Below are positions 51,643 to 58,282 of a stretch of 64,000 nt of DNA, in pieces. The stretch comes from Allocoprobacillus sp002160865 (lineage in GTDB: Bacteria > Bacillota_I > Bacilli_A > Erysipelotrichales > Coprobacillaceae). The DNA lies in contig NZ_AP031415.1 of assembly GCF_042850985.1 (NCBI RefSeq), positions 1,240,001-1,304,000 on the forward strand, given 5' to 3'. Position 1 is the stretch's first letter, and every line of letters begins with the position of its first letter. Under the pieces are notes generated by a model, which saw only the letters and a program-made list of their open reading frames with translations, was not told the origin of the DNA and did no database searches. The position numbers and the translations under genes are program-made.

Positions 51643-52593
51643 ATGATAGAAATACAATTAGCAAAAGAAGAAGATTTAAAACAACTGGCATATATTGAAG
51701 AAGTTTGTTTTCCTGTTAAAGAAGCAGCCACATTGGCTCAATTTCAAAAAAGATTCCAAGCTTTCCCAGAATGTTTTATGGTTGCAATAGTAGAGGGAAG
51801 AATTGTTGGTTTTATCAATGGGGCTATGATTGCTAAACAGACATTATCAGATGAAATGTATGAAGACACATCTTATCATAATGTTTTTCACGCTTATCAA
51901 AGTGTTTATGGCTTAGCTGTTTTACCGGCTTTTAGACATATGGGAATTGCTAAAAAATTAATGCAATCTTTTATCAATTTATCAAAAAGTCGTCAAAAGA
52001 AAGGAATGGTATTGACTTGTAAAGAAGCATTAATACCTTTTTATCAACAATGTGGTTATACTTGCCTTGGTGTTTCTCATTCTATACATGGAGGAGCAAA
52101 ATGGTATGATATGATTTTTGAGTTTGATTTACCATCTTCTCTTTTTATTCCCATGCAATTTTATCATTTAAAAGAAGCAGCAATCCTATTTCAACAATGT
52201 TTTGATAATGAACCATGGAATGAGCAATGGACATATCAACAGGCATATCAGCATTTAGAAGAAATGTTGTCTTCACCCTATACGTTAGCCTACGTATTAT
52301 ACCAAAATGGACAATTTATTGGAATGATTGTAGGCCATCAAATGACTTATATGGATAAGCAAGTATTATGCATTGATGAGCTTTGTGTATGCCCACAACT
52401 TCATGGACAACATATAGGAAGTCAACTTCTTGATTATATCAAAGAAGAATGTCATAAAAGAAAAATACAAAAAATTGTCTTACAAACAATACGTAGTTAT
52501 TTAAGTGATTATTTCTATAAGTGTCATGGTTTTTATGAACAAGACTATCTTGTCAGTATGACATGTGATATAAAAAATTCTCATGAAATATGA
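51643..52593 (+). CDS. Tandem GNAT acetyltransferase
   Basis: 316 residues with two GNAT domains. The N-terminal one (about 1-160) has the acetyl-CoA loop VYGLAVLPAFRHMGIAKKL; the C-terminal one (about 165-316) has IDELCVCPQLHGQHIGSQLL. Both retain the V/I-x-P-x-x-x-x-x-G-I/x-G/A pattern, so both may bind acetyl-CoA. The substrate is unknown. The start is the ATG at 51643 after AAGGAGAAA; an upstream frame would cross the Hsp70 terminator. A shared terminator separates it from the convergent S24 repressor. Confidence 0.88.
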   Translation: MIEIQLAKEEDLKQLAYIEEVCFPVKEAATLAQFQKRFQAFPECFMVAIVEGRIVGFINGAMIAKQTLSDEMYEDTSYHNVFHAYQSVYGLAVLPAFRHMGIAKKLMQSFINLSKSRQKKGMVLTCKEALIPFYQQCGYTCLGVSHSIHGGAKWYDMIFEFDLPSSLFIPMQFYHLKEAAILFQQCFDNEPWNEQWTYQQAYQHLEEMLSSPYTLAYVLYQNGQFIGMIVGHQMTYMDKQVLCIDELCVCPQLHGQHIGSQLLDYIKEECHKRKIQKIVLQTIRSYLSDYFYKCHGFYEQDYLVSMTCDIKNSHEI

Positions 52594-52602
52594 GAATTTT
52601 TT
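52573..52602. terminator. Bidirectional terminator, GNAT gene and S24 repressor
   Basis: AAAAATTCTCAT and ATGAGAATTTTT form a perfect 12-base-pair stem with a five-base loop flanked by A and T runs. Confidence 0.88.
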
Positions 52603-53197
52603 AAAAATAAGTTTTTGTATAAACAACTTTTCCTATAATACGTACAGGAAGTGTTGCGACTTCTTCATTAGAAAAATAGCGATTTTCTACAAGTGGATTC
52701 GTTGCTTCCAAAATAAGCATGTCAGGTTTTTTGATAATACGTTTAACAGTGACTTCTTCACCACCAATCATAACCACTGCAATATCACCTGTAGAAACAT
52801 ATGAACATTGTTTAATAAGAGCTAAATCACCATCCATAATACCAGAACCTGTCATTGAGTCACCTTGAATTTGTAGAAAATAATCTCCTTTATAAAAATC
52901 TTCTTCAGTGACTTCTTCTTCACCCATATAATTATTTTCACCATACATATCATATCCAGCTTTTGCATAACCTAAGATGGGACGTTTCAAATGAATAGAA
53001 GTTCCTTTGATGATAGGTTCCACATCATAACCTAAAAGATCGTTTAAACGTTTAAGTGTTTCATCTTGGATACGTTTGACATCACCAGAAATCCAGCGAC
53101 TGACTGTTGATTTTGTTACACCAAGTTTTTGAGCAATTTCATCATTTGTTAACTGGAATCTATATTTATAATCTTTAATAATATCTTTCAGTTCCAT
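52601..53197 (-). CDS. LexA-like repressor, helix-turn-helix plus S24 peptidase domain
   Basis: 198 residues. An N-terminal Cro/CI-type HTH (IAQKLGVTKSTVSRWISGD) is joined to a self-cleaving S24 domain. The likely cleavage bond is A80-G81 in GYAKAGYD, the nucleophile S114 in QIQGDSMTGSG, and the general-base K152 in EEVTVKRII. Such proteins cut themselves on RecA filaments after DNA damage. The ATG follows AGGAGG, with TATGCATA just upstream. The gene is divergent from a Y-family polymerase homologue. I infer that it represses that operon and itself; a prophage origin is possible but no phage genes are near. Confidence 0.88.
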   Translation of the reverse strand: MELKDIIKDYKYRFQLTNDEIAQKLGVTKSTVSRWISGDVKRIQDETLKRLNDLLGYDVEPIIKGTSIHLKRPILGYAKAGYDMYGENNYMGEEEVTEEDFYKGDYFLQIQGDSMTGSGIMDGDLALIKQCSYVSTGDIAVVMIGGEEVTVKRIIKKPDMLILEATNPLVENRYFSNEEVATLPVRIIGKVVYTKTYF

Positions 53198-53210
53198 AGT
53201 ATTCCTCCTA

Positions 53211-53218
53211 TATGCATA
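53211..53218. promoter_or_regulatory. Palindrome TATGCATA before the S24 repressor ribosome site
   Basis: TATGCATA lies a few bases upstream of the repressor's AGGAGG and overlaps the downstream side of a minus-strand TATAAT. It shares the half-site TATGCA with the inverted repeat at 53272-53299, suggesting autorepression. Confidence 0.4.
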
Positions 53219-53271
53219 TTATAATATAAAATACATCAAAAATAAATAAAAAACAAAAAAATATAAAAGAA

Positions 53272-53299
53272 GTTGCATAAAATAGTTGAAATATGCAAC
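53272..53299. promoter_or_regulatory. Inverted repeat operator candidate around the -35 of the Y-family operon
   Basis: GTTGCATA (53272-53279) and TATGCAAC (53292-53299) are perfect eight-base arms 12 bases apart. The second arm starts one base after the -35 (TTGAAA, 53286-53291) and the first ends six bases before it. A bound repressor would block RNA polymerase. Confidence 0.55.
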
Positions 53300-53314
53300 A
53301 CCATCTATTATAAT
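53286..53314 (+). promoter_or_regulatory. Sigma-A promoter of the Y-family polymerase-like operon
   Basis: TTGAAA at 53286-53291, a 17-base spacer and TATAAT at 53309-53314, 21 bases before the gene and followed by GAGGAG. Confidence 0.8.
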
Positions 53315-53334
53315 AAAAGCGAGGAGTGAGAGAT

Positions 53335-54234
53335 ATGTTAAAAACATTTGTGGGATATATAGACTTGAAAGATGTTATACATCAAATTGAAGAAAATAAA
53401 AAGAAAGAAATGAAAAAGAGATTACATCATCAAAATTTTGATTGTATTTGTGAAGATTATGTTTTCTATACAGAAAAAATAAAAAATGTTTTATTTGAAT
53501 ATTGCAATGATGTCTTTATCAAAAATGATAATGATCTTTACTTTGATATGACACATTCACAATTATTATTTGATGGGGATATGAATGAAGTCATGAAGTC
53601 TATTGCTTTTCAAATAGATAGCGAATATCATATTCATATAAATATAGCAATGAGCTTTCATCAAGATTTTGCAAAGTGGATTTATCATCACTGTCAAGAC
53701 CAATACCGTATGCTTGATTATCATCAGGCTCAAAGAATATTTGGAAAAAATCTTTGCCAAAGCAAAATGCAGGAAATGCAGATATCAACAAGAGAAATTA
53801 TGGCCCTTCCACAATTATTTGGTGAAAATGATCAGATAGCTTTTTCGTGCTATGATGATGCATGTTGCATTGGGGAAAGATTAACAAAAAAACTTGTTTC
53901 ACAACTTAAAGAAAAAGATTATGGTATTCGTCATATCCAAATTCAGTACTACGATGACAATTTAAAAATTTATAAGGAAGAAAAACAGTTAAGGAATTAT
54001 ACAAATATTTACAACGAAATCTATTATACTGTTATGCAGCTTTTGGAAAATATCTCTTATCAGAAAACATATTTTGGATTGAAAATATTATTAAGTGATT
54101 TTGAAGATTATCAAGAAAAAACGGATATTTTCAATGTCAAAAAAACATCCTTCTTAGCAAAATGGATAAGCCTGAAACCTCATTATCATTTTTTACCAGA
54201 AAACAGATTCTTTAAAAATACAGTTGAGTTCTGA
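53335..54234 (+). CDS. Degenerate Y-family DNA polymerase homologue (UmuC/ImuB-like)
   Basis: 299 residues, ATG chosen after GAGGAG at 53321-53326. By eye it follows the Y-family layout. YIDLKDVIHQIEE (8-20) matches the N-terminal IDMDAFFASVE motif, keeping D10 but with K12 for the second Asp. KNDNDLYFDMT (63-73) matches SIDEAYLDVT, with N66-D67 in place of Asp-Glu. INIAMSFHQDFAKWI matches SIGIAPNKFLAKLA. A little-finger-like region (FSCYDDACCIGERLTKKLV, then IQIQYYDD) follows. Catalytic acids appear lost and the thumb is shortened, so it is probably inactive, like ImuB. It faces a LexA-like repressor. Confidence 0.62.
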   Translation: MLKTFVGYIDLKDVIHQIEENKKKEMKKRLHHQNFDCICEDYVFYTEKIKNVLFEYCNDVFIKNDNDLYFDMTHSQLLFDGDMNEVMKSIAFQIDSEYHIHINIAMSFHQDFAKWIYHHCQDQYRMLDYHQAQRIFGKNLCQSKMQEMQISTREIMALPQLFGENDQIAFSCYDDACCIGERLTKKLVSQLKEKDYGIRHIQIQYYDDNLKIYKEEKQLRNYTNIYNEIYYTVMQLLENISYQKTYFGLKILLSDFEDYQEKTDIFNVKKTSFLAKWISLKPHYHFLPENRFFKNTVEF

Positions 54235-54261
54235 TGTTATCTCGGTAAGGAGAGTAGAACT

Positions 54262-54528
54262 ATGTGTGATATGGATCATGTTTTAAAAGATATATATACA
54301 TCGGATACAATTCTCATTCAAGATGAAGAAATGATGCTTGAACAAGTACATATTCGTTATTTTGACTTTATGGATTATATACATGAACGTATGATTGAAG
54401 GAAAAGTCACTTTGACAGATGAAGAAATTGAAGATTTAGAAGATTGTGTCAATGATTTTGCATTCGAATATGGTTTTATTCAGTTTAAACGTGGTATTCA
54501 TCTGGCCACAGCTATTGAACACGCATAA
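54262..54528 (+). CDS. Small acidic helical protein, 88 residues, unknown function
   Basis: Not recognised. ATG at 54262 after AAGGAGAG, 27 bases downstream of the Y-family-like gene and before a terminator, so it shares that operon. The product is strongly acidic and helical (MIEGKVTLTDEEIEDLEDCV), ending in an aromatic/basic helix (FEYGFIQFKRGIHLATAIE). No membrane segment. Bacillus and plasmid Y-family polymerase operons often carry a small partner gene (YolD type); this is not clearly a YolD homologue, but the position is the same. Confidence 0.75.
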   Translation: MCDMDHVLKDIYTSDTILIQDEEMMLEQVHIRYFDFMDYIHERMIEGKVTLTDEEIEDLEDCVNDFAFEYGFIQFKRGIHLATAIEHA

Positions 54529-54540
54529 TACGTAATAATA

Positions 54541-54582
54541 AAAAGCAGGAAATGAGCTTAAAGATTTTCATTTCCTGTTTTT
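54541..54582. terminator. Bidirectional terminator, 88-residue gene and MATE gene
   Basis: CAGGAAATGA (54546-54555) pairs with TCATTTCCTG (54568-54577), flanked by AAAA and TTTTT. Confidence 0.82.
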
Positions 54583-55913
54583 GTATGTTTGTAAACTTTT
54601 TGATAAAGAATGAATGCTACACATGTTGCAATCAGTTCTGATAGTGGGAAAGTTAACCAGATACCATTTAAACCTATAAGGGGTAATAATATAAATGATA
54701 AAGGAATGATAATAATAAATTGTCTTGTGAGTGTAATCATTAATGAAACGGGTCCTTTTCCTAATGATTCAAAAACACCGGACATAACAATGGCGAATGT
54801 TGAAAAAATAAAACTTAAAGATAAAATACGTAAACCAGTTGTTCCAATAGTTAACATATCTTGATTCGCATTAAATAATTGTAATATTGGTGATGGGAAA
54901 ATAAAGAATAGACATGTTCCTAACAATAAGATAAAACCAATAGTTAAAGTTGCCATTTTTAATGTTTGATCCATGCGGTCTTTTTGATTAGCACCATAAT
55001 TGTAACTCATGATTGGACGCATTCCCTGTACAACACCAGTGGTAGGCATATTGACAAAGGTTTGAAGTTTATAATAAACACCAAAAAATGCAACAGCTGT
55101 CTGTGATACAGAGGCAAGGATTCCATTGAGTGCTGAAACAAGCACTGATGGTAAACACATCATAACTCCAGATGGTATAGCAATCGAGTAAAGTTGCTTA
55201 AATGTTGCCCAATGGAGGTGAAAATGACGAAAAGAAATATGAATATGTGAGTTATAGCGTGAAAAAAGATAAATAGATAAGAAACAGGCACTGAATTGTC
55301 CAATCACGGTTGCCAGTGCGGCACCACTAACACCTAAGGCTGGAAAACCAAAATAACCAAAAATCATGATTGGATCTAAAATGATATTGATGATTGCACC
55401 AACCATTTGCATAATCATGGGAATAATCATGTTTCCACATGCCTGAAACATTTTTTCAATTGCTAAATGAATAAATGTTGAAAAAGTCAATGTAATGACA
55501 ATCACACCATATTCCTGTCCATAACGAATGACCTCTGGATTTTGGGTAAAAAGCGTCATAAAAGGTTGAATGAAAAATAATCCTAATATAACAAATAATA
55601 AAGAATGAAGAAGTGTCATCACGATTCCTTGACTGGCAACAAAAGAGGCTTCTTGATGATTATGGGCACCTAAGTGTCTGGCAATCAAAGCATTCATTGC
55701 AATACCTACTCCACAAGAAAAAGCCAGTGATAAATTTTGCAGGGGATAAATCAGTGATACTGCGGTTAGAGCTGACTCTCCCAGTTGAGCAACAAAGATA
55801 CTATCAATAATATTGTATAAAGATTGAATAAGCATTGAAATCATTGGCGGAAAGGCCATTGACATCAAAAGGGGAAATATGGGTTTATATCCCATAGGAT
55901 TTCTTTTTTCCAT
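54558..55913 (-). CDS. MATE family efflux transporter
   Basis: Twelve-helix Na+ or H+-coupled drug/metabolite exporter, 451 residues. The N-terminal bundle has MAFPPMISMLIQSLYNIIDS and the family motif around GVGIAMNALIARHLGA; the second bundle repeats it with PTTGVVQGMRPIMSYNYGA. This is the NorM/DinF-like branch (MepA type), often linked to dye or tigecycline export; the substrate here is unknown. AAAGGAGAA precedes the ATG on the minus strand, directly after a strong terminator in its own leader. Confidence 0.92.
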   Translation of the reverse strand: MEKRNPMGYKPIFPLLMSMAFPPMISMLIQSLYNIIDSIFVAQLGESALTAVSLIYPLQNLSLAFSCGVGIAMNALIARHLGAHNHQEASFVASQGIVMTLLHSLLFVILGLFFIQPFMTLFTQNPEVIRYGQEYGVIVITLTFSTFIHLAIEKMFQACGNMIIPMIMQMVGAIINIILDPIMIFGYFGFPALGVSGAALATVIGQFSACFLSIYLFSRYNSHIHISFRHFHLHWATFKQLYSIAIPSGVMMCLPSVLVSALNGILASVSQTAVAFFGVYYKLQTFVNMPTTGVVQGMRPIMSYNYGANQKDRMDQTLKMATLTIGFILLLGTCLFFIFPSPILQLFNANQDMLTIGTTGLRILSLSFIFSTFAIVMSGVFESLGKGPVSLMITLTRQFIIIIPLSFILLPLIGLNGIWLTFPLSELIATCVAFILYQKVYKHTKTGNENL

Positions 55914-55933
55914 AAATATAATTCTCCTTTCAT

Positions 55934-55997
55934 AAAAAAAGCCATAGATTTTTCTATTTATAAATCAGAAATAGAGAAATCTATAGCTTTTCAGCAT
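55934..55997 (-). promoter_or_regulatory. Terminator hairpin filling the 5' leader of the MATE gene
   Basis: On the minus strand the leader folds into a long hairpin: AAATCTAT with ATAGATTT and CTATTT with AAATAG, closed below by GC/GC pairs, ending in seven T residues just before AAAGGAG. Expected transcription start (about 55996) is at the hairpin base. An ATG at 55997-55995 opens a ten-codon frame, MLKSYRFLYF, that runs into the hairpin and would be nearly leaderless. This suggests attenuation of the pump gene. Confidence 0.6.
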
Positions 55998-56002
55998 AAA
56001 TT

Positions 56003-56030
56003 ATTTTATAGAAAAAAAGAAAAATGTCAA
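56003..56030 (-). promoter_or_regulatory. Sigma-A promoter of the MATE gene
   Basis: Minus strand TTGACA (56030-56025), 16-base spacer, TAAAAT (56008-56003). Confidence 0.8.
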
Positions 56031-56039
56031 ATACTTTTG

Positions 56040-56068
56040 TTGGAAATTTATCCTTTTTATGGTAAAAT
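56040..56068 (+). promoter_or_regulatory. Promoter of the prepilin peptidase gene
   Basis: TTGGAA at 56040-56045, a 17-base spacer and TAAAAT at 56063-56068 with an extended TG (56060-56061). Confidence 0.7.
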
Positions 56069-56126
56069 AATGTCGAAATATGAAACAAAACCAACTATAA
56101 AAATATCTATGAAAGGGGAAATAAAG

Positions 56127-56864
56127 ATGTTTTTATATGTCTGGTTTTTTATTTTAGGAACAATTGTTGGAAGTTTTTTTCAACTATGTATGGATCGTTT
56201 ACCGTTAGGATTAGATGTGATAAAAGGACGAAGTTTTTGCTTTCGTTGTTTTCATCCTCTACAATGGAAAGATTTAATTCCCGTTATGAGTTTTATTTTA
56301 TTAAAAGGAAGATGTCGTTATTGTCAACGTCGTATTTCTTTACGTTATCCTTTATTTGAAATATTAAGTGGGTTATTACTTGTATTCATGGTATATTATA
56401 TCACGCCAATGGGGAAAGCTTTTCTTCTTTATTTATTAATAATGGATTTTATTACATTAACAGTTATTGATAAAAAATGGCAAATTATACCTGATTTTAC
56501 GCTTTTATTAGAAGCTGTTCTTACCATTGGTCTAATATTTTATATTGATGTTCCGTTTTATGAAAGGATTATAGGAATGTTCATTATTAGTTTACCTATG
56601 TTTTTAATGAATCAATGGGTTATAGAAAGCTTCGGTGGTGGTGATATCAAACTGATGTTTATCAGTGGTTTTTTGTTGGGATATGTTCATATTCTATTAG
56701 CTTTTTGTATTGCAGTTATTGTTGGAGGGTTATATGCAGGGTACTTACTTATCCGTCAAAAAGCACATCGTCATAGCCATATTGCTTTTGGTGGTTTCTT
56801 ATGTCTGGGAATCCTTGTTTCATTGTTTTATGGAGAATTGATTTTATCTTTTTGTTTTCTTTGA
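56127..56864 (+). CDS. comC: Prepilin peptidase (type IV leader peptidase, A24)
   Basis: Membrane aspartyl protease that cleaves prepilin-like signal peptides; 245 residues with about seven helices. The N-terminal cytoplasmic loop has two CxxC pairs (CFRCFHP and CRYCQRR). The catalytic Asps are in the MDFITLTVID segment and in FGGGDIKLM (GxGD). The start at 56127 follows AAGGGGAA; a longer frame to 56037 lacks a ribosome site and overlaps the promoter. No pilin or ComG gene is in the window, so its partners are elsewhere. It could serve competence or type IV pili. Confidence 0.9.
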   Translation: MFLYVWFFILGTIVGSFFQLCMDRLPLGLDVIKGRSFCFRCFHPLQWKDLIPVMSFILLKGRCRYCQRRISLRYPLFEILSGLLLVFMVYYITPMGKAFLLYLLIMDFITLTVIDKKWQIIPDFTLLLEAVLTIGLIFYIDVPFYERIIGMFIISLPMFLMNQWVIESFGGGDIKLMFISGFLLGYVHILLAFCIAVIVGGLYAGYLLIRQKAHRHSHIAFGGFLCLGILVSLFYGELILSFCFL

Positions 56865-56915
56865 TTTGTTTTATTTCAAAAATAATTTTTAATATTTATT
56901 TATTTGCTAAAATGA

Positions 56916-56944
56916 TTGACATTATTTTAATCTTATGATATTTT
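56916..56944 (+). promoter_or_regulatory. Promoter of the Trp T-box transcript
   Basis: TTGACA at 56916-56921, a 17-base spacer and TATTTT at 56939-56944; an off-register TATGAT overlaps. The -35 is a perfect consensus. Confidence 0.6.
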
Positions 56945-56949
56945 ATAAA

Positions 56950-57203
56950 AAAGAAACCGATGAGTGGGAGATAAAACTTAAAGATGTGCTTTTAGAGAGT
57001 CTAGGATGGTGAAAGCTAGATAGTGGCAGTTAGGTAAATGGACCCACGAGGGCAAAGGGGAAAGGCAACGAGTATCCTGCGACGTGAGCTCACGTTATCG
57101 AGCAAAAATGTGTTGGCATTTTAATGAGTGGGTTATTTTCATAACCAATAAAGGTGGTACCGCAGATGATAACATCTGTCCTTTGATGGACAGATGTTTT
57201 TTG
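56950..57203 (+). promoter_or_regulatory. Tryptophan T-box riboswitch upstream of the ABC transporter
   Basis: Contains AGAGAGTC near 56995, the specifier stretch GGTAAATGGACC with TGG (Trp) at 57039-57041 in the same register as the Tyr leader, the T-box AAAGGTGGTACCGC near 57150, and the terminator AACATCTGTCC/GGACAGATGTT with a T run ending near 57203. It senses uncharged tRNA-Trp and indicates a tryptophan-related transporter downstream. Confidence 0.93.
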
Positions 57204-57233
57204 TTTAGATGCCAATGAGAAAGGAGAATGGTT

Positions 57234-57269
57234 ATGTTTTTGAAGCGATGGTGTCTTTCTTTAATGTAA
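57234..57269 (+). CDS. 11-residue tryptophan-containing leader peptide
   Basis: A short frame, MFLKRWCLSLM, with an excellent ribosome site (AAAGGAG at 57220-57226, seven bases before the ATG). Codon six is TGG (Trp, 57249-57251), just before CTTTCTTTA (57255-57263), the 5' arm of a hairpin covering the transporter's ribosome-binding region. Position and content fit a translational attenuator. A single Trp codon is few for such a peptide, and no homologue is known to me. Confidence 0.5.
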   Translation: MFLKRWCLSLM

Positions 57270-57290
57270 AAATGAATACAATAAAGAAAG
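57255..57290 (+). promoter_or_regulatory. Hairpin sequestering the ribosome-binding region of the transporter gene
   Basis: CTTTCTTTA (57255-57263) pairs with TAAAGAAAG (57282-57290), nine base pairs with an 18-base loop. The 3' arm runs into AAAGGTGAGG, the ribosome site of the substrate-binding protein gene. The 5' arm is the end of the leader peptide, so a ribosome halted at its Trp codon would keep the site open. Confidence 0.45.
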
Positions 57291-57299
57291 GTGAGGAAA

Positions 57300-58274
57300 A
57301 TGATGAAGAAGATATATAAACAAATTTTATTAGCATTGAGTGTCTTATTGATGGTAGGATGTCAAAATACAAATACAAAAATGAAAAAAGTTGCTATTAT
57401 ACAATATATGGAACATGCATCTTTAGATACGATTAAAGCGTCTTTTGAGCAACAAATGGAAAATTTAGGATATAAAGATGGTGAAAATGTCGAATATATT
57501 TTTAAAAATGCACAAGGAGATAACAATATTGCAGCAAGTATTACCCAAACATTTCAGTCTGAAGATGCAGACGTTGTCGTAGCTATTGCAACACCTGTTG
57601 CTCAATCTGTGGCATCACTTTCAAAAACAACACCAATAGTTTTTGCAGCAGTCAGTGACCCAATTGGTGCAAAGTTGACAACTTCTTTAGAACATCCTGA
57701 TAAAAATATAACAGGAACGAGTGATGAAATACAGGTCGATCTTATTCTTGATAGAGCTTTACAGTTACAGCCAGATTTAAAAACTTTAGGTGTTATTTAC
57801 AATAAAGGGGAAGCCAATTCAGTAACGAATATTCAAAAGGCAAAAGATTATGCCAAGACACATCATTTAACAATCAAAGAAGCAACGATTACTAATGTGA
57901 ATGAAGTGCAAAGTGCTATTGATGTGCTAGCAAATCAATGTGATGCTGTGTTTGCTCCTAATGATAATACTGTTGCCAGTGCAATGAATGTGGTGAGTCA
58001 TGCCTGTATAGAAGCGAAAGTGCCTCTTTATGTAGGTGCTGATTCAATGGTTCAAGAGGGTGGTTTTTTAAGTGTTGGTATTAATTATGAAGATTTAGGA
58101 AAAGAAACAGCAAATATGGTTGATCAGGTTTTAAATGGAACACCGGTAAGTGATATTCCTGTAAAAGTTTTTAAAGATGATTTAAATGTTTATGTAAATG
58201 AAGATGTCGTGAATGAATTAGACATCACATTACCTGAAACACTTTTACAGGATAAAGCATTACAATTGATGTAG
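57300..58274 (+). CDS. trpX: ABC transporter substrate-binding lipoprotein, probably tryptophan (TrpX)
   Basis: 324-residue lipoprotein of the PF04392 type: lipobox LLMVGC with the lipidated Cys near residue 21, then two Rossmann-like lobes (VAIIQYMEHASLDTIK, IVFAAVSDPIGAKL, DAVFAPNDNTVASAMN). With the permease and ATPase that follow, it matches the TrpXYZ type importers regulated by Trp T-boxes in other Firmicutes. ATG 57300 or 57303 after AAAGGTGAGG; a GTG at 57291 overlaps that site. Two layers of control (T-box and leader peptide) are apparent upstream. Confidence 0.86.
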   Translation: MMKKIYKQILLALSVLLMVGCQNTNTKMKKVAIIQYMEHASLDTIKASFEQQMENLGYKDGENVEYIFKNAQGDNNIAASITQTFQSEDADVVVAIATPVAQSVASLSKTTPIVFAAVSDPIGAKLTTSLEHPDKNITGTSDEIQVDLILDRALQLQPDLKTLGVIYNKGEANSVTNIQKAKDYAKTHHLTIKEATITNVNEVQSAIDVLANQCDAVFAPNDNTVASAMNVVSHACIEAKVPLYVGADSMVQEGGFLSVGINYEDLGKETANMVDQVLNGTPVSDIPVKVFKDDLNVYVNEDVVNELDITLPETLLQDKALQLM

Positions 58275-58282
58275 GGGTGAAA

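Noticed and set aside
52601..54528. A prophage remnant around the S24 repressor
   Set aside because: No integrase, terminase, capsid, excisionase or attachment-site repeat; flanking genes are ordinary chromosomal genes and base composition looks uniform.
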